From: Fuerstiella sp.
Lineage (GTDB): Bacteria; Planctomycetota; Planctomycetia; Planctomycetales; Planctomycetaceae
Assembly: GCA_022447185.1 (NCBI GenBank)
Contig: JAKVAY010000062.1
Span: forward strand, 1 to 45,950
Length of the DNA: 45,950 bases
Direction of reading: 5' to 3'
Positions 8,771 through 16,978 of the stretch are shown here, in pieces. The translations under genes were made by a program, and so were the position numbers. A model generated the notes under the pieces. The model saw nothing but the letters and a program-made list of their open reading frames with translations. It ran no database searches and was not told where the DNA came from. Within the stretch, counting starts at the first letter, position 1; each line of letters opens with the position of its first letter.

Positions 8771-11083
8771 TTAATCGGACTGCGCTATTTTTTCCACATT
8801 CACTGGGTTCCGTGGATCGGCTGCCACGACTGCTATGGATTCCACTGTAAACGTCTGTCCGGAACGGTTTTGAGAATTGGTCCTGCGATATCCGGCGCCA
8901 CCGGTCGGCTGTCTCATTCCTCCACTGGTTGCTCGACTTACGGAAGCCTGTCTACTACTGATGGTCACATCAAACGAGGTGCGAAGTCCGTCCGAATTAG
9001 TACGAACTCCGTCGAACCACAAAACATCTTCTTCGGGTATTTCACGACGGATAGCACGGGCAGCTCGAAGATAGTGATCACTGATTGCCTTCCTTTCGCG
9101 GTCGTCCCTGGGTGTGAGCGTTGACCTTGTATAGTAGACGCGAGTTTCACCCAAAGTGTTCTGGCTGTCTTCTGCTTCATCCCTGATCACCACCTCGGTC
9201 GCGACCTCCAGCCTGGCATTCCTGTAAGGCTCCGGATTCAGTGCGCCTTCCCAGGCAATCTGTGGGTCAAATGCAGATTCGTTCAACTGATCACGCAAAA
9301 CACGAACCATGTCCCATGTCGCGTATACCCACGATACATGCGCCGGATCAGGTGCCTGTGTCTTCCTTTTTCCTGAAGGTGGTTTCCTCAGACGCGGCAG
9401 CGACTTCAGGACCAGTAAATGTCCCGGATCCCGTGCATGCATTCCATAGAACCCGGAACTTAGCAAAACGTCTGCGCCTTCATCGTGGTGCTCCTGGAAC
9501 AGTTGAAATGTTGAATGCCGCAACGTCGGACTGGGTAACACACTGGCAAGCGACAAGACCGACTGACCCGCTGACAGATCTCTGACAACGTTCAATCGGT
9601 TCTTCACAGCCGTAATCAGAGTCCTGTGACGAAATATCGGTGTCAGACCTTCTATGGCACCGGGAGCAAGTTGAATTCCCGTATGTGTCGACGGTGATGA
9701 CACGACGTTTGCAACGGAGGAAGCACCACCAGCCTGAGCGCCTGTTGCATATCGCGCTGTCGGTGCCATGCCTGTCGGTGATCCCGGTGCCATGCCTGTC
9801 GGTGATCCCGGTGCCATGCCTGTCGGTGATCCCGGTGCCATGCCTGTCGGAGCCCCCGGCCTATAGCCTGTCGGTGCAGCACCGCTATCATCGTCATCGA
9901 CATCATCGTCTTCATCGTTGATGTGCCGTCCCCGTTTTCCTCTGGGGGTGCCTAACCCGGCATTCACTTGTTGCGTACCGGAGGTCGTACTTAAATCAAC
10001 CGCTGCGTCCTTGAGGTGCAGATCAGCACGTGCAACGCGACTTCCCAGCGCCAAGAGAAGTTCCATAGATGGAAAATCGTGGTCACCGTGATCCACAATG
10101 GCAACGGCCAGCCTCTCTGCCATGTCTGAATTGATCGACCGGGCCCCAAAAACTTCTTCAAAAACAACGACTGACGCCTGCTTCAGATTCAACGATGTTT
10201 TTTGTTGGCCCTTCACGACTGAATGGATAATCTTTTCGGCGTCTTCTGAACCACAGGCCACAAGTCCCCGCACGATCGCCTGAAATACCTGCCGATTGCT
10301 GAGACGAGGCCTGAATACGCGTTTTGCAATCACTGGCATCCTCTCTTGGCCAACTTCGTCATTAACAGTGCTGCGCCGGCGACCACGCCGCGATGATGAA
10401 GGTTTCGCAACGGGTGCCGCAGGCACTTCCTCTTCAGCACCAGGACCATTCGGGTTATTGCCCCAGGGATATTTTTGTATCGGTACACTCGGCGCCATGC
10501 CAGTCGATGCACGTGGCACAGCATTGCTGTCATCGTCATCGACATCATCGTCTTCATCGTTTATGTGCCGTCCACGTTTGCCTCTGGGGGTACCTAACCC
10601 GACATTCACTTGTTGCGTACCGGGTGTCGGAACTGCTTCATTAATAAGGGGTGGTTCCAATGAGACGTCGAGCAGCTTCTTCAGTAGCGCGACAAGCCTG
10701 AGTTGATCTTCAGCTGACGCGGCCCGTGCGTTGATCGCTTCGGGAATTATCGGGCTGCGCATCCGCACCGCCATCTCAAAGTGCTGATCCTGCCAGTGTG
10801 AATAGGCTGGTCCGGTCCGCAGTCCAGGAAACACACCAGCGAACAAATCCAGATTGGGAATCGAGAATCCAAAGAATCGGCGTCGCCTGTTCTGATCAGA
10901 AGGCCCGGCAGAATATTTCCCTGCTTGCGGCCTCATGGTGCCAGGCGCAACTCTCTTGGCGGAGTTCGGCTTCCCCGCAACGGTCTCCGCACTGGCGTGG
11001 GTGAAGAATTCTTCACCTCCATACCAACCGCCCAGGGTGCAGATCATCAGTCCCACCAGAACAACGCGATTCGAGTTTTGCAT
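8771..11083 (-). CDS. large exported hypothetical protein with duplicated acidic cassette and GMAPGSPT repeats
   Basis: A 770-residue protein of no family I recognise. The start is placed at the ATG at 11083 because an AGGAG lies 7 bases upstream and the N terminus becomes a typical export signal/anchor (NSNRVVLVGLMICTLGGWY). An upstream in-frame start at 11284 would overlap the sodA end and hide the signal. It has an Arg/Pro-rich linker, then a cassette of about 31 residues with a basic GKRGRH followed by INDEDDDVDDDD, present twice (about residues 154-185 and 368-399). After the second copy come 8-residue GMAPGSPT repeats (about 411-441). The stretch from 460 to the end is more globular, with AHVSWVYATWDMVRVLRD and EEDVLWFDGVRTNSDGLRT. 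It lies downstream of sodA, beyond a terminator. Likely surface or periplasmic; function unknown. Confidence 0.8.
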   Translation of the reverse strand: MQNSNRVVLVGLMICTLGGWYGGEEFFTHASAETVAGKPNSAKRVAPGTMRPQAGKYSAGPSDQNRRRRFFGFSIPNLDLFAGVFPGLRTGPAYSHWQDQHFEMAVRMRSPIIPEAINARAASAEDQLRLVALLKKLLDVSLEPPLINEAVPTPGTQQVNVGLGTPRGKRGRHINDEDDDVDDDDSNAVPRASTGMAPSVPIQKYPWGNNPNGPGAEEEVPAAPVAKPSSSRRGRRRSTVNDEVGQERMPVIAKRVFRPRLSNRQVFQAIVRGLVACGSEDAEKIIHSVVKGQQKTSLNLKQASVVVFEEVFGARSINSDMAERLAVAIVDHGDHDFPSMELLLALGSRVARADLHLKDAAVDLSTTSGTQQVNAGLGTPRGKRGRHINDEDDDVDDDDSGAAPTGYRPGAPTGMAPGSPTGMAPGSPTGMAPGSPTGMAPTARYATGAQAGGASSVANVVSSPSTHTGIQLAPGAIEGLTPIFRHRTLITAVKNRLNVVRDLSAGQSVLSLASVLPSPTLRHSTFQLFQEHHDEGADVLLSSGFYGMHARDPGHLLVLKSLPRLRKPPSGKRKTQAPDPAHVSWVYATWDMVRVLRDQLNESAFDPQIAWEGALNPEPYRNARLEVATEVVIRDEAEDSQNTLGETRVYYTRSTLTPRDDRERKAISDHYLRAARAIRREIPEEDVLWFDGVRTNSDGLRTSFDVTISSRQASVSRATSGGMRQPTGGAGYRRTNSQNRSGQTFTVESIAVVAADPRNPVNVEKIAQSD
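9762..9850 (-). repeat. 24-bp tandem repeat, about 3.7 copies, coding GMAPGSPT
   Basis: On the plus strand the unit ggtgccatgcctgtcggtga+tccc occurs three times in perfect tandem from 9762 to 9833, followed by a 17-base partial copy to 9850. It is inside the large exported protein and, on the coding strand, gives an in-frame 8-residue Gly-Met-Ala-Pro-Gly-Ser-Pro-Thr repeat. The perfect nucleotide identity suggests recent expansion by slippage, so copy number may vary between strains. Confidence 0.9.
9889..9981 (-). repeat. 93-bp internal duplication, copy 2 (acidic cassette)
   Basis: Matches 10531-10623 in direct orientation at 88 of 93 positions by manual alignment. Both copies encode the same cassette, in which GTPRGKRGRH precedes an Asp-rich run. 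Of the five differences, four are synonymous and one changes Ala to Val (NAG versus NVG), as judged on the coding strand. Confidence 0.9.
10531..10623 (-). repeat. 93-bp internal duplication, copy 1 (acidic cassette)
   Basis: Partner of 9889-9981. It encodes residues about 154-185 of the 770-residue exported protein: a basic patch followed by eleven mostly acidic residues (DEDDDVDDDD). The flanking sequence between the two copies (about 550 bases) is not duplicated, so this is a cassette duplication rather than a whole-domain repeat. Confidence 0.9.
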
Positions 11084-11199
11084 CCGGCAGGCTCCTGGAA
11101 ACCGTGACAATTGCGGGGCGACAACTGGATTACTAAATCCGCCCGTCAATATCACACAAAATAAGCCGGACCGAGGCGGCACACAAGAAACATATTCAC

Positions 11200-11236
11200 A
11201 AAGCACTTCCGTCGTAGACAGCAACGGAAGTGTTTT
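11200..11236 (-). terminator. intrinsic terminator downstream of sodA
   Basis: A near-perfect inverted repeat: left arm 11200-11212 (aaagcacttccgt), an 11-base loop, and right arm 11224-11236 (acggaagtgtttt). Nine bases pair perfectly around CACTTCCGT/ACGGAAGTG, extended by a G-U pair and A-T pairs. On the minus strand it lies about 30 bases after the sodA stop and ends in a short run of T, so it probably ends the sodA transcript before the large exported gene. Confidence 0.7.
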
Positions 11237-11264
11237 AAGAAAATTTGGCTTTGGAAGTACTTCG

Positions 11265-11876
11265 TCAGGCGGTCGCCTGTTCATATCGACGGGCGACTTC
11301 CTCCCAGTTTACCACGTTCCAGAATGCAGCGATGTAGTCGGGGCGACGGTTTTGATAATTGAGGTAATAGGCATGCTCCCAAACGTCCAGTCCAAGAATC
11401 GGAGTTCGTCCCTGCGAAAGTGGTGTATCCTGATTAGCCGTACTTTCGATCACCAGCTTGCCATCTGAGGCAACACTAATCCATGCCCAGCCACTGCCAA
11501 ACCGGGTCGCAGCAGCATTGTTGAATTCTTCACGCATAGAATCGGCGCTGCCAAAAGCACCGTTGACAGCATCAGCCAGTTTTCCGGAAGGGTCACCCCC
11601 GCCATCCGGAGAAAGCACTGTCCAGAACAAAGAGTGGTTGGCATGCCCTCCCCCGTTGTTTCGCACGGCCCCCTGAATAGCAGACGGAATGCTCGAAAGT
11701 TCCTTCATCAGTTCGATGATACATTTATCAGCCAGGTCGGAGCCTTCCAGCGCCGCATTTGCTTTGGTGATGTAGGCCTGGTGATGCTTCGTATGGTGGA
11801 TTTCCATCGTTTGGGCGTCGAAATGTGGTTCGAGCGCGTCATAGGCGTAGGGAAGTTCCGGAAGTGAATGCGGCAT
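11265..11876 (-). CDS. sodA: superoxide dismutase, Mn-type (Fe/Mn family)
   Basis: A 203-residue enzyme that dismutates superoxide to oxygen and hydrogen peroxide in the cytoplasm. It is very similar by eye to E. coli SodA ([20 protein letters not shown]). Metal ligands are His27, His81 ([11 protein letters not shown]), Asp164 and His168 ([12 protein letters not shown]). The GGG before HANHS and the STANQDTPL segment with its glutamine are the pattern of Mn-type rather than Fe-type enzymes. The start at 11876 is chosen because AGGAG lies about 8 bases upstream and the protein begins at the family's usual N terminus; an in-frame start at 11984 would add 36 unrelated residues. It is followed by an intrinsic terminator and is therefore probably monocistronic. 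Confidence 0.95.
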   Translation of the reverse strand: MPHSLPELPYAYDALEPHFDAQTMEIHHTKHHQAYITKANAALEGSDLADKCIIELMKELSSIPSAIQGAVRNNGGGHANHSLFWTVLSPDGGGDPSGKLADAVNGAFGSADSMREEFNNAAATRFGSGWAWISVASDGKLVIESTANQDTPLSQGRTPILGLDVWEHAYYLNYQNRRPDYIAAFWNVVNWEEVARRYEQATA

Positions 11877-12150
11877 CAATTTGACTCCTGCGATCGTAAC
11901 CCGATCTGGGTGTTCAGTTGAATCTGTGACCTGCACATCGATACGTAATATGCCATCACGCGACTGAGTGCGTTTGCGGAACACATTCTAGATGTCCTTC
12001 GCAACACAACAACCATGATGGCACTGGTGTCAACCGGAATCGTGGAGATCAAACTCGATGAATTGAGATATTTAGATTTCTTCCGCAGCTGGAAATCGAC
12101 CGTCTGATTGCAGGAAAACCATATAAGGCAGGTCAATTATCGGTCCCGTG

Positions 12151-13911
12151 TCAGACCGATTCGTCTGTCGTTGTCACCTGATCGCTGCCTGAATTCTCTG
12201 CTTCGGTATTCGATTCCGATAACTTACGCTGGTACAGCTCAAGGGCGTCATTAATGACACGCATATGCACGCCTCCGCTGCCCACGTGGACGGCCTTTTT
12301 CTGCCAAATGAGCGCTTGTTCAAGATCCCCCTGTTCGTAATGAACTCGAGCCAGAGTGTCGAGATACATCGCATTGACATATCCCGAACCCTCATTTGCC
12401 AGCTCTGCTGCTTTCATAGCCAGATCGAGATCCCGCATGTCACCGGACATCTGTACGGCAAGTTCCCAGGCAATACGGTTAAGTAGTTCCGTATTTTTGA
12501 GATTCGATTCAACAAGATCTGCCGCAATTTCGTTGTACTCAGCCTGCCTGCCTAAACTCAGCAGAAGTTCCAACTGCATAATTCTGAATTTTTGACTGTC
12601 AGCCTGACTATTTGCAGTTTCCGATAAAAGACCCAGAGTGGCCTCAATGTTATTCTGGGCAATGGCAGCTCGTAATTCGCATCCTGTCTGAAACAGGCGC
12701 GCAGCCTGTTCAATGTCATACTCCTCTGCAACGACTTGTGCCAGAGGCTTCCCAATTTCCGATGGATGGCCAATCCACGCAACGTGACCGGTCTGATTGA
12801 TGACGAATACACATGGCAATCGATTCTGCCCGGCTGATTCCATGTATCTGGATGTGGTTAAACGCTCTGCATCCAGAGCAACTGTATACATCGCCTCTCC
12901 TGACTCCCCAGTTTGAACTCGACTTTGAACGCGACCAGCCCACTGTCTTTGTCGCCCATACTTGGCAACAATTGGGATGACAGTTTCGGAAGGCTCCGCA
13001 GCAATCCCTACCAGGTGCACCTGATCTCCGTACATCTGGTGAACTGAGCTCAACTGGTTCAGGCTTGCCAGACATGGCCTGCTCCATGTCCTCCAGAAGT
13101 GCAGAACGTACGTTGTGCCTTCGACAAATTCACCGTCAAACGGCGTTCCATGAACCACTGATGTGAGCCGAAGCGGAGGAGCCGGCATACCTGGAATCAA
13201 TGTTGGTGTGACAGCTTTCGGTTTTTGCAACATCTCGACAGTCTCTTCATCTGTCCTGGCGAGGAACTGTCTGCGGGCCTTACTGAGATCCCATCCACCA
13301 CCAACAATTTCTGCCAGCGGTCGATCGATGAAGGCGGGATGACCGATCCAGGCGACTTTGCGATTCCTGTCGATAATAAATGCACACGGAATGACTCTCA
13401 GATGAGCTGCCTCCATGAAATTCCTGTACGTTTGCTGATCACGGTCCAGGGCAATGGAATAGGAAAGAATTTGGTTCCAATTTCCACCATCCTTAGTGCC
13501 AGAGTCCAGGAACGCTTCAACGGTGGCCTCATCCTCATCGGTTACACCGATGAATTGAACTTCCGGACCGTACTGCTGTTGTAAAGCACTAAGATGAGGC
13601 ATGTTACGGACGCAGGGACGACACCACGTCGCCCAGAACTCCATAACGATCACGTGGTCACCGGAAAACGATTTGACGTCGGGACCATGGACAACAGTTG
13701 CCAGATCGATTGCAGGCGCGTCGCTGCCTGGTGCAAACACTTCAGACAACACGTCTTTTGCCCGGAGCAATGGTGAGCGTGATTCATCGACTGATTCATC
13801 GACTGATTCATCGACTGATTCATCGACGGCTGCCTGCTCGGATGCTTTCTGACATCCAACGGCCAACAGCATCACAAACGACGTCAGGGATAGTGTCCAT
13901 ACGACCTTCAT
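12151..13911 (-). CDS. lipoprotein with two TlpA-like thioredoxin domains and a C-terminal helical repeat region
   Basis: A 586-residue exported protein. Lipobox LLAVGC puts the lipidated cysteine at residue 20. The start at 13911 has GGAGGT four bases upstream. A four-copy VDES linker follows (residues ~29-44). Thioredoxin domain 1 (about 64-215) has WATWCRPC with Cys97/Cys100 and a cis-Pro loop VIPCAF. Thioredoxin domain 2 (about 238-400) has the same layout and a VFVINQTGHVAWIGHPSE strand, but its active site reads WRTWSRPC: Ser277 replaces the nucleophilic cysteine and only Cys280 remains. The last ~160 residues are TPR-like helices (ELLNRIAWELAVQ, YLDTLARVHYEQGDLEQAL). It probably acts in periplasmic thiol-disulfide reactions, with domain 1 catalytic and domain 2 structural or mixed-disulfide-trapping. 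No cytochrome-maturation genes are adjacent. Confidence 0.85.
   Translation of the reverse strand: MKVVWTLSLTSFVMLLAVGCQKASEQAAVDESVDESVDESVDESRSPLLRAKDVLSEVFAPGSDAPAIDLATVVHGPDVKSFSGDHVIVMEFWATWCRPCVRNMPHLSALQQQYGPEVQFIGVTDEDEATVEAFLDSGTKDGGNWNQILSYSIALDRDQQTYRNFMEAAHLRVIPCAFIIDRNRKVAWIGHPAFIDRPLAEIVGGGWDLSKARRQFLARTDEETVEMLQKPKAVTPTLIPGMPAPPLRLTSVVHGTPFDGEFVEGTTYVLHFWRTWSRPCLASLNQLSSVHQMYGDQVHLVGIAAEPSETVIPIVAKYGRQRQWAGRVQSRVQTGESGEAMYTVALDAERLTTSRYMESAGQNRLPCVFVINQTGHVAWIGHPSEIGKPLAQVVAEEYDIEQAARLFQTGCELRAAIAQNNIEATLGLLSETANSQADSQKFRIMQLELLLSLGRQAEYNEIAADLVESNLKNTELLNRIAWELAVQMSGDMRDLDLAMKAAELANEGSGYVNAMYLDTLARVHYEQGDLEQALIWQKKAVHVGSGGVHMRVINDALELYQRKLSESNTEAENSGSDQVTTTDESV
13781..13828 (-). 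repeat. 12-bp tandem repeat, four copies, coding VDES
   Basis: The unit gattcatcgact is repeated four times on the plus strand (last base of the last copy differs). It encodes an acidic Val-Asp-Glu-Ser linker just after the lipidation site of the thioredoxin lipoprotein. It is a likely slippage site where length changes would stay in frame. Confidence 0.9.
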
Positions 13912-14134
13912 TCGTACCTCCAGTGACACCCGGTTTCGCCTCCAGCAGACTGTATCTGCAAGATTCAATTTATTGTCTTACGGTGTCGTACTATTGTGTG
14001 CACAAAACTATCCGGTGATATGCTCGAATCACAATTTCAGCCATTATCATCGCAGGGCTTCAACAGCACTCCCATCATTCGGCAACCTCTGAGTTCGGGA
14101 AGCACTGCCCTCACACAACATTGCTGGTGATCTT

Positions 14135-15361
14135 TTGCGTCTCATTCTTCCCAATCTCCTCTTCGACGACACGCTTTCCGGTCACAATGTCAGAATAAAT
14201 GCCTCATTGAAACGAGTAATGGATTCGCTCGCACCGCTGACCGGTTTGATTGGCACACACGGGGACTTTGTTGTCGTTGCACTGAGCGGGATACCATCAG
14301 AGATTCCCGAACCACTGGCCGACATACGTTACATTACACCTGATCAGATTTCAGAGCAAATCGGCATAACGTCTGCCAGTGCAACTGTGACTCCCTGGGG
14401 CTGGGACACGCCTGCACGACAGTTAGCGAACTCAATCGGATCACTTGATCCCGTTCCATCCACTGAATCTGTTCTGATGGTAAACAGCCGAAAATTCCTG
14501 GCCGATTTCGACACGACAACTGGTGAAGCCCAAGGCATATTATTCGACAGTGGTTTCGGCCGCATATGCGATGACATTTCCGTACTGCAGGACGCCGTAA
14601 AAACGCTGTCACACCAGGGTATCAACCGATGGATCGCCAAATCTGCCTGGAGCGCCTCGGGACGGTGTCGGATCACTGGAAACTCGAGCGACATCAACAA
14701 ACACCAGCGGGACTGGCTGCGCAAACAGCTGGATCGGACGGGCTACGTCTACCTGGAACCGTGGTTGCCCGTCCTTCGGGAATGTGGAATCCAGCTGGAG
14801 ATCTCATCACCCGCATCAAAGGAATCACGTGTGCATCTACTGGGCACCACAGAACTCATCACGGATGCCCGTGGGCGTTATCTTGGCAGCATGCTTTCGG
14901 ATCACCTGGACCCGTTATGGTGCCCCGCAGTTGACCATGCGATGTTGATTGGGCGCCGGGCATCGGAACTTGGTTACTTCGGGCCGCTGGGAATCGACTG
15001 TATGCAGGTCATGCTTCCGGATCGACGGCTGGCGCTTCGGCTGTGTCACGACATCAATGCACGATTCACGATGGGGCGTCTGGCAATGCGACTGCGGTCC
15101 CGGCTTCACGGCAAACGTGCCGGCGTTTGGCTCCATTCATCCGCTTCGTCCCGGCAGGAAGATCTCGTAACAACCAAAAAATGTCCGACATTCGACGCCA
15201 CAGATGTCGTAGACGTAGTCAGTGTGAGTCCTCGAATGATCGGAGATCTGCCGACAGCAGTTGATTCACGATTGTATGTTACAAACGGCCACGAGGAGGC
15301 AGAGAAGCTGGTTCTCTCTCTCCGAAAGCATGTTGGCATGCAGAAATACTACGGTGGATGA
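14135..15361 (+). CDS. ATP-grasp-superfamily-like protein
   Basis: A 408-residue cytoplasmic protein I assign only at superfamily level. The pattern fits an ATP-grasp ligase: a candidate ATP-binding lysine at WIAKSAWSASGR (Lys169), the hinge-like VYLEPWLPV (about 205-213), the strand GYFGPLGIDCMQV (280-292) with a possible metal Asp288, and the last metal-binding strand HDINARFTMGRLA (305-317), where the usual Glu-x-Asn is Asp306-x-Asn308. It begins with a TTG preceded by GGTGA; stops occur a few codons upstream, and the RLILPNLLFDD start looks natural. A glycosyltransferase gene begins 45 bases downstream on the same strand, suggesting an operon. The carboxylate and amine/thiol substrates are unknown. 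Confidence 0.7.
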   Translation: MRLILPNLLFDDTLSGHNVRINASLKRVMDSLAPLTGLIGTHGDFVVVALSGIPSEIPEPLADIRYITPDQISEQIGITSASATVTPWGWDTPARQLANSIGSLDPVPSTESVLMVNSRKFLADFDTTTGEAQGILFDSGFGRICDDISVLQDAVKTLSHQGINRWIAKSAWSASGRCRITGNSSDINKHQRDWLRKQLDRTGYVYLEPWLPVLRECGIQLEISSPASKESRVHLLGTTELITDARGRYLGSMLSDHLDPLWCPAVDHAMLIGRRASELGYFGPLGIDCMQVMLPDRRLALRLCHDINARFTMGRLAMRLRSRLHGKRAGVWLHSSASSRQEDLVTTKKCPTFDATDVVDVVSVSPRMIGDLPTAVDSRLYVTNGHEEAEKLVLSLRKHVGMQKYYGG

Positions 15362-15406
15362 CGATGCAGTACAGACACAGTTGTTGCTGACCCCAGGAAC
15401 TCGACT

Positions 15407-16240
15407 ATGAACCAACCCAAAAATCCGGACCAGCTGCGTCCCTGGTCTTTCGAATGGTTTGAGGCCCAAAAGCAGCATATGGGCGAAGCTGCCTGTCGCC
15501 ATGTCGGATTCTACGTAATTCCGGATGATCTGAGGCTGTCAGTTGTGATTCCGGTCTACAACGAAGAAGAAACTCTGAGAAACCTGGTCGAACGTGTACG
15601 CGAGGTGCCGGTACGCAAAGAAATCGTCATGGTAGATGATTGCAGTGGTGACAGATCACGGGAAGTCATGAAGGGTCTCGAAGAAGAGGCGACAGATGAC
15701 GACTTTAACCAAATTCGCACGTTGTACCACGACATCAATCAGGGAAAGGGTGCAGCGCTTCGGACCGGGTTTGCCAATGTGTCCGGTGATATTGTCATCA
15801 TTCAGGATGCAGATCTGGAGTACGATCCAGCAGAGTATCCTCGTCTCCTGCGCCCGATTATTGAGGATCGGGCTGACGTGGTGTACGGAAGTCGTTTTCT
15901 GGGCGATCAGGCACACCGCGTCCTGTACTACTGGCACTACGCAGGCAACCGTTTTCTGACGATGATGTCAAACTGGTTCACCAACCTCAATCTGACGGAC
16001 ATGGAAACCTGCTACAAAGTCTTCAGAAGATCGGTCATTGGCGACCTGGTGCCACAACTGAAACAAAACCGATTTGGTTTCGAACCCGAAGTAACGGCTC
16101 GTCTGGCGCGGGGAAGGTACCGCATCTTTGAAATGTCTGTCAGCTATTCAGGACGGACCTACGCGGAAGGCAAAAAAATCGGCTGGCGCGATGGATTCTC
16201 AGCACTCTGGTGCATTGTACGGTACGGCCTCGCGGACTAG
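15407..16240 (+). CDS. family 2 glycosyltransferase, DPM1/polyprenyl-phosphate type
   Basis: A 277-residue GT-A glycosyltransferase likely to transfer a sugar from a nucleotide donor to a polyprenyl phosphate on the cytoplasmic face. The core starts after a ~44-residue N-terminal extension: [20 protein letters not shown] (44-63), the nucleotide-binding VDDCSGD (76-82), [15 protein letters not shown] (108-122), the DxD-like QDADLEYDP (133-141), and VYGSRF. Further on are [10 protein letters not shown] and [14 protein letters not shown], typical of dolichyl-phosphate mannose/glucose synthase relatives. There are no C-terminal membrane helices, so it is the soluble DPM1-like class. AGGA precedes the ATG by about 8 bases. 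It probably shares a transcript with the ATP-grasp-like gene. Confidence 0.9.
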   Translation: MNQPKNPDQLRPWSFEWFEAQKQHMGEAACRHVGFYVIPDDLRLSVVIPVYNEEETLRNLVERVREVPVRKEIVMVDDCSGDRSREVMKGLEEEATDDDFNQIRTLYHDINQGKGAALRTGFANVSGDIVIIQDADLEYDPAEYPRLLRPIIEDRADVVYGSRFLGDQAHRVLYYWHYAGNRFLTMMSNWFTNLNLTDMETCYKVFRRSVIGDLVPQLKQNRFGFEPEVTARLARGRYRIFEMSVSYSGRTYAEGKKIGWRDGFSALWCIVRYGLAD

Positions 16241-16511
16241 TGTTTCTTCCAAGGTCTTTTTTGACTGCTCGTGTACCACAGGCTTCGCCACGTTTCCCGT
16301 GACAACGCGACGCTGGCAGAGCGTTGGAGCTCTTTACCACTACAAGTTCACGATTCACATCAGGTAATCAAATCTCGAATATCGGTCTGTGTGACGGCAC
16401 CGAGAGCTTTTCCGACCGCATTGACGAATTTCTGCTTCGCATGACCTGACATTGCTGCGAGAACTGATGTCACTTTCAACCAGATATGTTCGATCGATTT
16501 TTACCGAGGGA
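16241..16511. other. intergenic stretch downstream of the glycosyltransferase
   Basis: No confident gene. A short minus-strand frame ends at 16360 and reads like protein over ~37 codons (SVLAAMSGHAKQKFV, then TQTDIRDLIT before TGA), but it is bounded upstream by a TAA near 16503 and has no ribosome-binding site. A T-run (cttttttga) about 20 bases after the glycosyltransferase stop has no clear hairpin in front of it. Confidence 0.35.
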
Positions 16512-16889
16512 CTACGGAAGCAAAAATCCCGCATGTGCTATTAGCGATAGAGCATGACGAAGCACCACAGGAGATATGTGCACACGAATCATGTCAATCA
16601 CAATGATGCGGTCGTCCTGCCGTTCCGCAACAATCGTTAATTTTTTGTTTCGAGTGATTACCACGTAAGACAATCGGCATGCATCGGCCATGATGCTTCG
16701 AAATGTCCGACAATATCGACGCAACTCGTTAACTATAGCGTCAGACGTTGATTTGAGTTTCTCGCCGATCTTTTCCCGATGTTTTTCCGTAACCACAGGG
16801 TTTTTCCGCCTGTTAAAGAACCCAACGGAAACATTTGGGAATTGACAGTCAACAGGATATGATTCCGTATGGTTCCCGGTTGCATTCAT
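16512..16889 (-). CDS. possible hypothetical protein, AT-richer than neighbours
   Basis: A 125-codon frame in an otherwise empty 740-base gap. It has no family I recognise. The product is basic in the middle (TEKHREKIGEKLKSTSDA, then ELRRYCRTFRSIMADACRL) and ends in beta/helix-like alternation (KLTIVAERQDDRIIVIDMI, then PVVLRHALSLIAHAG). No Shine-Dalgarno precedes the ATG. Codon use is visibly more A/T-rich than in the flanking genes, which could mean a transferred or decaying gene, or a chance frame. Confidence 0.3.
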   Translation of the reverse strand: MNATGNHTESYPVDCQFPNVSVGFFNRRKNPVVTEKHREKIGEKLKSTSDAIVNELRRYCRTFRSIMADACRLSYVVITRNKKLTIVAERQDDRIIVIDMIRVHISPVVLRHALSLIAHAGFLLP

Positions 16890-16978
16890 TACAGACAGTC
16901 ATCTGCTTATCGTAAACGCGGTTTCCGAGTGTCCAGAGGAAGGCTCCGAAACCGCCTACGACAGCAAGGCATACGACG

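Noticed and set aside
9762..9850. Possible CRISPR-like repeats
   Set aside because: The 24-bp units are directly adjacent with no spacers and are in frame within a protein; they are a coding tandem repeat.
9640..9921. Plus-strand open frame with repeated PVPCLSVI units
   Set aside because: It is the antisense reading of the 24-bp tandem repeat in the large minus-strand exported protein; the minus-strand frame has the signal peptide, ribosome-binding site and full length.
13781..13828. 12-bp repeats as a possible iteron or binding-site array
   Set aside because: They are in frame inside the lipoprotein gene and encode a simple VDES linker.
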